DNA from: Streptomyces sp. NBC_01463
GTDB taxonomy: Bacteria > Actinomycetota > Actinomycetes > Streptomycetales > Streptomycetaceae
Direction: 5' to 3'
DNA length: 64,000 nt
NCBI GenBank assembly: GCA_036227345.1
Contig: CP109468.1
Location: 496,001-560,000, forward strand
Shown here: positions 60,057 through 64,000 of the stretch, in pieces
Layout of the letters: every line of letters begins with the position of its first letter
Numbering within the stretch: the stretch's first letter is position 1
Program-made: the position numbers and the translations under genes
The notes under the pieces: generated by a model
Seen by the model: the letters and a program-made list of their open reading frames with translations, nothing else
What the model was told of the DNA's origin: nothing
The model's database searches: none

Positions 60057-61441
60057 GAGACGTCTCCCAGAGGTGTCGGGCCGTCGGACCCCGCGTCGGT
60101 GTGGTCGGGCTCGGGGTGTGCGAAGCCCGGGGGCGGGCCGAGTTCGTCGTAGGCGCGACGGAGCAGTTCCTCCACCGAGGGGCCGGCCTGCCCGGCCGCC
60201 CGGTGAGTGACGTCAGCGGGCGAGAGATCCAGGAGCCCCAGCAGGACCGCCCGCCGCCGTGACGGCGCGCCGTCCGGAACGCGCGGCCGGCGGCGCGGAG
60301 TTACGGACTGCGCGTGCGCCGGCGACGTGTTACGAGGCCGGGTGAGGATGACGCAGAGCACAGCCCACAGGACGAGCCACCACCCGTGGCTCAGCGGGGT
60401 CCACGGCGTGACCGCGAGGGTCACGAAGGCGGCGGCTGCCACCGCCGGGGTCAGGAGTGCCGCGCCGAGCCGGTGGGGCCGGCGGGGTGGCGGGAGCGGT
60501 CCCGGGGGCTGCGGGGACGAAACGGCCGGCGGTGCCGCGGGCAGCGGTGCGGGGGCTGCCTCGTGCAACTCCTTCGGCGGCGAAGGCGGCGGGGGGTCGT
60601 ACAGCACGACCGGGGGCGACGCGGCGTCCGCCGTCGGGTCCGCGCAGATCTGCTCGGCGGCGGCGGCGAGTTGACGCTGCGCCCCGAGCGCGCTCAGCCG
60701 GCGTCCCGGGTGGCGCTGGAGCAGGGCCGACAGCACCTGTCGCAGGGGCCCGACGTCCTCCGGCAGCGACACGGCCCCCGGCTCCGCCATCCAGCCGCTG
60801 CGGAACTCCTCGACGTCCTCGTCGCGGTAGAGCGGCACCCCGGTGACCAGCGTGTACACCGTCGCGCCGACGGAGAACACATCGGACGCGGCCTCGGGCC
60901 AGTAGCCGCTGAGCGACTCGGGGGCGCCGAAGCCCGGGTTGGACAGGTGGACGTCGCCGGTGAGGGTCGAGTCGTCCAGGGGATCGCGGACCCGGTGCGC
61001 CGCGTGGAGTCCGGTGAGCCGGGCGGTACCGTCCGCCGTGATCACGATGTTGCCCGGCCGGACACCGGTGTGGACCCAGCCCTCGCGGTGCAGGGCCGCC
61101 AGTGCCCCGGCGACCTCCGCACCGATCCTGGCCGCCTCCCCCAGGGACATCCGCGGCCGGTCGGCGAGGCTGACACCCGGCACGTACTCCATCGCCACCC
61201 AGGCCTCGTCCCGGTGCACGGCCGCGGTGTCGTACAGCGCGGCCAGGTGCGGATGCCGGATCCGGGCCAGGGAACGGACGGCGCCGGCCTCCCGGAGACC
61301 GCCGTCACGGAACCGTATCCGCGCCAGGGTCACCTTCCGGTCGAGGACCGTGTCGTGCGCGACCCACACCTCGTCGCGACCGCGTGCGAGGCGTGTCTCC
61401 TTCCGGTACCGACCGCCGACGTCTCTCCCGGCCAGCCTCAC
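60053..61441 (-). CDS. Membrane-anchored Ser/Thr pseudokinase
   Basis: A protein of about 462 aa with a bacterial Ser/Thr kinase fold (about 8-265), a Pro-rich linker (about 290-325) and two C-terminal hydrophobic segments (about 330-370) before a cytoplasmic tail. Kinase landmarks such as AMEYVPGVSLAD, the PGNIV strand and FGAPESL are kept, but the catalytic ones are gone: HRDLKP reads HTGVRPG, DFG reads TGL, and the VAIK lysine region reads VTLARI. It should not transfer phosphate. The GTG at 61441 is a choice among several; the frame is open to 61594. It overlaps the DUF2335-like gene. Confidence 0.75.
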   Translation of the reverse strand: MRLAGRDVGGRYRKETRLARGRDEVWVAHDTVLDRKVTLARIRFRDGGLREAGAVRSLARIRHPHLAALYDTAAVHRDEAWVAMEYVPGVSLADRPRMSLGEAARIGAEVAGALAALHREGWVHTGVRPGNIVITADGTARLTGLHAAHRVRDPLDDSTLTGDVHLSNPGFGAPESLSGYWPEAASDVFSVGATVYTLVTGVPLYRDEDVEEFRSGWMAEPGAVSLPEDVGPLRQVLSALLQRHPGRRLSALGAQRQLAAAAEQICADPTADAASPPVVLYDPPPPSPPKELHEAAPAPLPAAPPAVSSPQPPGPLPPPRRPHRLGAALLTPAVAAAAFVTLAVTPWTPLSHGWWLVLWAVLCVILTRPRNTSPAHAQSVTPRRRPRVPDGAPSRRRAVLLGLLDLSPADVTHRAAGQAGPSVEELLRRAYDELGPPPGFAHPEPDHTDAGSDGPTPLGDVS

Positions 61442-61622
61442 GGCCCCGTCACCCCACCGTCCTGTCGGCTGCTCCCACCGCCCGGCCGCGCACGGACCGC
61501 GCTCCGCCGGCGCCCGTACCGGTGGCGGCGGATTTCCTGTCCGCGCGGGCCAGTAGAACACCGCGGCCCGGGTGGTGCACGGCCGCCGCCGCACCCGACC
61601 GGACGGAGGCGGAGCCGTGTCG

Positions 61623-61635
61623 TTTCGTACCGAAA
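61623..61635. promoter_or_regulatory. Palindrome TTTCG-TAC-CGAAA
   Basis: A 13-bp inverted repeat lies in the AT-richer gap between pobA and the pseudokinase gene. It is a candidate operator for the pseudokinase transcript. No regulator is adjacent. Confidence 0.35.
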
Positions 61636-61698
61636 TGCGATCAGTTGCGCTGCTATTCGATCGCTGCGTGCCTCACCGCAGCTCCGCCGGCGTCGGCC

Positions 61699-62880
61699 CT
61701 ACGGGAGCGGCAGACCGGCGTAGTTCTGCGCGAGTTCTGCGGCGGCGTGGGCCGAGTCCGCGATCCTGTCCAGCTGCGAGATCTGCAGCCGGGTGTCGAA
61801 TCCGCTCTGCTCCGGGTCGGTGTGGAGTGTGGTGGTCATGAAGTACGAGAAGTGCTCGGCCCGCCACACCCTGCTCAGACAGGTGTCCGAGTAGGCGTCC
61901 AGCAGATCGGACGAGCCGGTCGCGTGCAGCCGCGTCAGCGCGCGGGCGAGGACGACGACGTCGGCTGCCGCGAGGTTGAGCCCCTTCGCCCCGGTGGGCG
62001 GCACGATGTGGGCTGCGTCGCCGGCCAGCAGGACGCGGCCGTGGCGCATGGGCTCGGTGACGGAACTGCGCATCGGCAGAACGGACTTCGCCGTGATCGG
62101 ACCGCGCCGCAGCGTCCAGTCCCCGTCGACGGCGAAGCGGGCGTCGAGCTCGTCCCAGATCCGCGCGTCCGGCCAGTCGGCGGGGTCGGTCCCGTTGGGC
62201 ACCTGGAGGTACAGGCGGCTGACCTCCGGCGACCGCATGCTGTGCAGGGCGAAACCGCGCGGCGAGTGGGCGTAGATCAGTTCATCGCAGGACGGCGGTA
62301 CGTCGGCCAGGATGCCCAGCCAGGAGTACGGGTACACGCGCTCGTGGGTGCGTTGCGCCCCGGCGGGGATCGCGGCGCGGGTGACACCGTGGAATCCGTC
62401 GCAGCCCACCACGTAGTCGCAGGTCAGGACCTCGTCGCGGCCCTCGTGCGTGTAGCGGACGGTCGGCCGTCCGGTGTCGGCCCCCTCGACCGATGTGACC
62501 GTGGCCCCGAAGAACAGCGGTGCGCCGTCGGCCAGTTGGAGCGCTATGAGGTCCTTGACGACCTCGGTCTGGGCGTAGACCCACACCCGGCGCCCCTCGG
62601 TGAGGGAGGGGAAGTCGATGCGGTGCGACCGGCCGTTCCAGCGCAGCTCGATGCCGTCGTGCACCAGGCCCACGGCGTCGAGCCGCCGGGCGGCCCCGGC
62701 CTCGCGGAGGGCGTCCACGGTGGGCTGTTCGAGGATGCCGGCGCGCTGGCGCTGTTCGACGTACGCGCGGTCGCGGCTCTCCAGGACCACGCAGTCGACA
62801 CCGGCGCGGTGGAGCAGCCGGGCGAGCAGGAGCCCTGCCGGTCCGCCGCCGATGATTCCCACGGTCGTGTGCATGGGCAT
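61699..62880 (-). CDS. pobA: 4-hydroxybenzoate 3-monooxygenase PobA
   Basis: A 393-aa cytosolic flavoprotein converting 4-hydroxybenzoate to protocatechuate with NAD(P)H and oxygen. The FAD motif GIIGGGPAGLLLARLL is at residues 8-23. QRQRAGILEQPTVDALREAG is the PobA-type second region, DYVVGCDGFHGVTR is the DG motif, and VLLAGDAAHIVPPTGAKGLN is the GD motif. GAGG lies six nt before ATG 62880. It begins three nt after the stop of the pcaD-pcaC fusion, so it belongs to the same operon and feeds the beta-ketoadipate pathway. Confidence 0.95.
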   Translation of the reverse strand: MPMHTTVGIIGGGPAGLLLARLLHRAGVDCVVLESRDRAYVEQRQRAGILEQPTVDALREAGAARRLDAVGLVHDGIELRWNGRSHRIDFPSLTEGRRVWVYAQTEVVKDLIALQLADGAPLFFGATVTSVEGADTGRPTVRYTHEGRDEVLTCDYVVGCDGFHGVTRAAIPAGAQRTHERVYPYSWLGILADVPPSCDELIYAHSPRGFALHSMRSPEVSRLYLQVPNGTDPADWPDARIWDELDARFAVDGDWTLRRGPITAKSVLPMRSSVTEPMRHGRVLLAGDAAHIVPPTGAKGLNLAAADVVVLARALTRLHATGSSDLLDAYSDTCLSRVWRAEHFSYFMTTTLHTDPEQSGFDTRLQISQLDRIADSAHAAAELAQNYAGLPLP

Positions 62881-62883
62881 GGG

Positions 62884-64000
62884 CTACCTCGTCTCCTCTG
62901 GGGTGTTGCCGATGTCGGCGAGGATCCGGTCCGCTGCGGCGAACGCGGCGTTGGCCGCCGGGACTCCGCAGTAGACGGCCGCCTGGAGCAGGACTTCCTG
63001 GACGTCCTCGGGGGTGAGGTCGCCGCTGACGAGCGCGGCGCGCAGATGCATGGCCAGTTCCTCGTGGTGGCCGCGTGCCACCAGGGCGGTGAGGGTGAGA
63101 CACCGCCGGGTCCGGTGGTCGAGGCCGGGCCGCGTCCACACCTCGCCCCAGGCGTAGCGGGTGATGAAGTCCTGGAAGACGGCGCTGAACGGCGTGGTCC
63201 GGGCGATGGCCCGGTCGACGTGTGCGTCGCCGAGGACGGTGCGGCGTACGGCATCGCCCGCGGTGTGCCGGGACGCGTCGTCGGTGCCGGCCGCGCCCCC
63301 GGCCGTGAAGTGGCTCAGCAGCGCCGCCTGTACGGGGAGGGGACGTTCGACGTTGGCGAGGTGCGAGGCGCCCGGGAGTTCGAGCAGGGTCGAGCCGGGG
63401 ATGGCGTCGGCGAGTTCGCGGGCGTGCGCGACCGGGGTCGCGGGGTCGTCGCGGCCCGCCACGACGAGCGTGGCGGCGGTGACGGCGTGCAGGTCGCCGC
63501 GCAGGTCGTACGCGGCGAGGGCCTCGCACAACGAGGCGTAGGCGTGCGGGTCGACGTCCCGCAGGCCCGCTGCGACGGCACGGGCCGCGGGGCTGTCGGC
63601 GAAGTCCGCGGTGAACCAGCGGCCCGCAGCCGTGTCGGCGACCGGTCCGATGCCCTCGGCCCGTACCAGCGCGGCCCGCGCGTGCCAGGCCTGCGGATCA
63701 CCGAAACGGGCCGAGGAGCACACCAGCGCGAGCGAGGTGATCCGGTCGGGGTGGTGCACGGCGAGCCAGGTCCCGACCGCGCCACCGAGGGAGATGCCCG
63801 CGTACGCGAACCGGTCGATGCCGAGGGCGTCGGCGAGGCGCAGCACCTGCCGGCCGAGGTCGGCGACGCCGCCGCTCTCGGGGAACAGTCCGGCCGGGCT
63901 GCCTCCGTGTCCGGGCAGATCCCAGCGGACGACGCGGTGGTCGCGGGCCAGGCCGGCGGTCTGCGCGTCCCAGACGGAGAGTGCGGTGCCGAGGGACGGC
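62884..64000 (-). CDS. pcaL: 3-oxoadipate enol-lactonase / 4-carboxymuconolactone decarboxylase fusion (PcaDC, also called PcaL), N-terminus outside the window
   Basis: At least 371 codons, continuing past the right edge. The N-terminal part is an alpha/beta hydrolase (SLGTALSVWDAQTAGLARDH at the edge; nucleophile elbow AYAGISLGGAVG; GRDDPATPV; His in GASHLANVERP), the enol-lactonase PcaD. The last 130 residues are carboxymuconolactone decarboxylase PcaC (FQDFITRYAWGEVWTRPGLD, RCLTLTALVARGHHEELAMH, EVLLQAAVYCGVPAANAAF). The fusion is common in actinomycetes. It performs two consecutive steps of protocatechuate degradation. The other pca genes are presumably upstream, beyond 64000. Confidence 0.93.
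   Translation of the reverse strand, partial: PSLGTALSVWDAQTAGLARDHRVVRWDLPGHGGSPAGLFPESGGVADLGRQVLRLADALGIDRFAYAGISLGGAVGTWLAVHHPDRITSLALVCSSARFGDPQAWHARAALVRAEGIGPVADTAAGRWFTADFADSPAARAVAAGLRDVDPHAYASLCEALAAYDLRGDLHAVTAATLVVAGRDDPATPVAHARELADAIPGSTLLELPGASHLANVERPLPVQAALLSHFTAGGAAGTDDASRHTAGDAVRRTVLGDAHVDRAIARTTPFSAVFQDFITRYAWGEVWTRPGLDHRTRRCLTLTALVARGHHEELAMHLRAALVSGDLTPEDVQEVLLQAAVYCGVPAANAAFAAADRILADIGNTPEETR

Noticed and set aside
1..64000. Search for TTA (bldA-dependent) codons, tRNA genes and insertion sequences
   Set aside because: Each TTA/TAA string I checked fell out of frame or in non-coding DNA, and I saw no tRNA, transposase or terminal inverted repeats. The scan was by eye and may have missed some.

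Overview
The window is very GC-rich and has the hallmarks of a Streptomyces chromosome. These include a WhiB-family protein, two PAS/GAF-SpoIIE phosphatases, many GTG starts, chains of genes with ATGA/GTGA overlaps, several promoters that appear to start at the initiation codon, and a cobalamin-riboswitch metE. I found no tRNA, rRNA, CRISPR array, phage or insertion sequence, and noticed no in-frame TTA codon. All calls come from reading the sequence; no search was run.

Left part (1-7.99 kb): the start of a LysE-type exporter; a Gfo/Idh/MocA oxidoreductase with its promoter and a LacI-type operator; an osmoprotectant (OpuC/ProX-type) importer with two permeases and a binding protein but no ATPase; a PadR repressor divergent from a SnoaL-like gene, with a symmetric site over the promoter; a GAF/PAS-SpoIIE phosphatase; and a sulfatase-modifying-factor-like protein that lacks one of the two active-site cysteines.

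Metal operon (8.0-19.6 kb, minus strand): ten tightly packed genes, mostly overlapping by 4 nt. In transcription order they are an ATP-grasp ligase, a DUF4213/DUF364 protein, a cysteine-synthase-like PLP enzyme, an enolase-superfamily dipeptide epimerase, an MFS exporter, a methyltransferase, and a complete family-5 (peptide/nickel/opine type) ABC importer. The only promoter I see has its whole spacer filled by a Zur-like inverted repeat. The layout resembles the staphylopine (cnt) system (epimerase, MFS exporter, family-5 importer, zinc control) but the chemistry enzymes differ. I infer an undescribed zincophore or related metallophore; this is the best candidate for a new system here.

Middle (19.8-45.7 kb): a phosphoribosyltransferase-hydrolase fusion; a TPR protein coupled to a polyprenyl synthetase behind a 42-bp palindromic operator; DUF2000/AraC and DinB genes; a secreted GH2-like glycosidase under a perfect 18-bp LacI-type operator; YkvA, WhiB and a second SpoIIE phosphatase; DoxX; riboswitch-controlled metE; a PfkB kinase; a secreted CBM25-CBM25-FN3-GH13 amylase with a MalR-type operator; a TetR/GH3 pair; and MMPL and DHA2 transporters.

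Sulfur region (45.8-58.35 kb): a family-5 ABC importer followed by a Cys-type sulfatase on the minus strand, and an AtsK/TauD-like dioxygenase plus a second Cys-type sulfatase on the plus strand, around a ROK repressor. Each operon is preceded by a short, apparently leaderless ORF with Cys codons, so I infer cysteine-responsive attenuation of organosulfate scavenging.

Right end (58.4-64 kb): an MFS protein, a DUF2335-like membrane protein, a pseudokinase lacking the HRD and DFG residues, then pobA and a pcaD-pcaC fusion cut by the window edge (4-hydroxybenzoate/beta-ketoadipate pathway).
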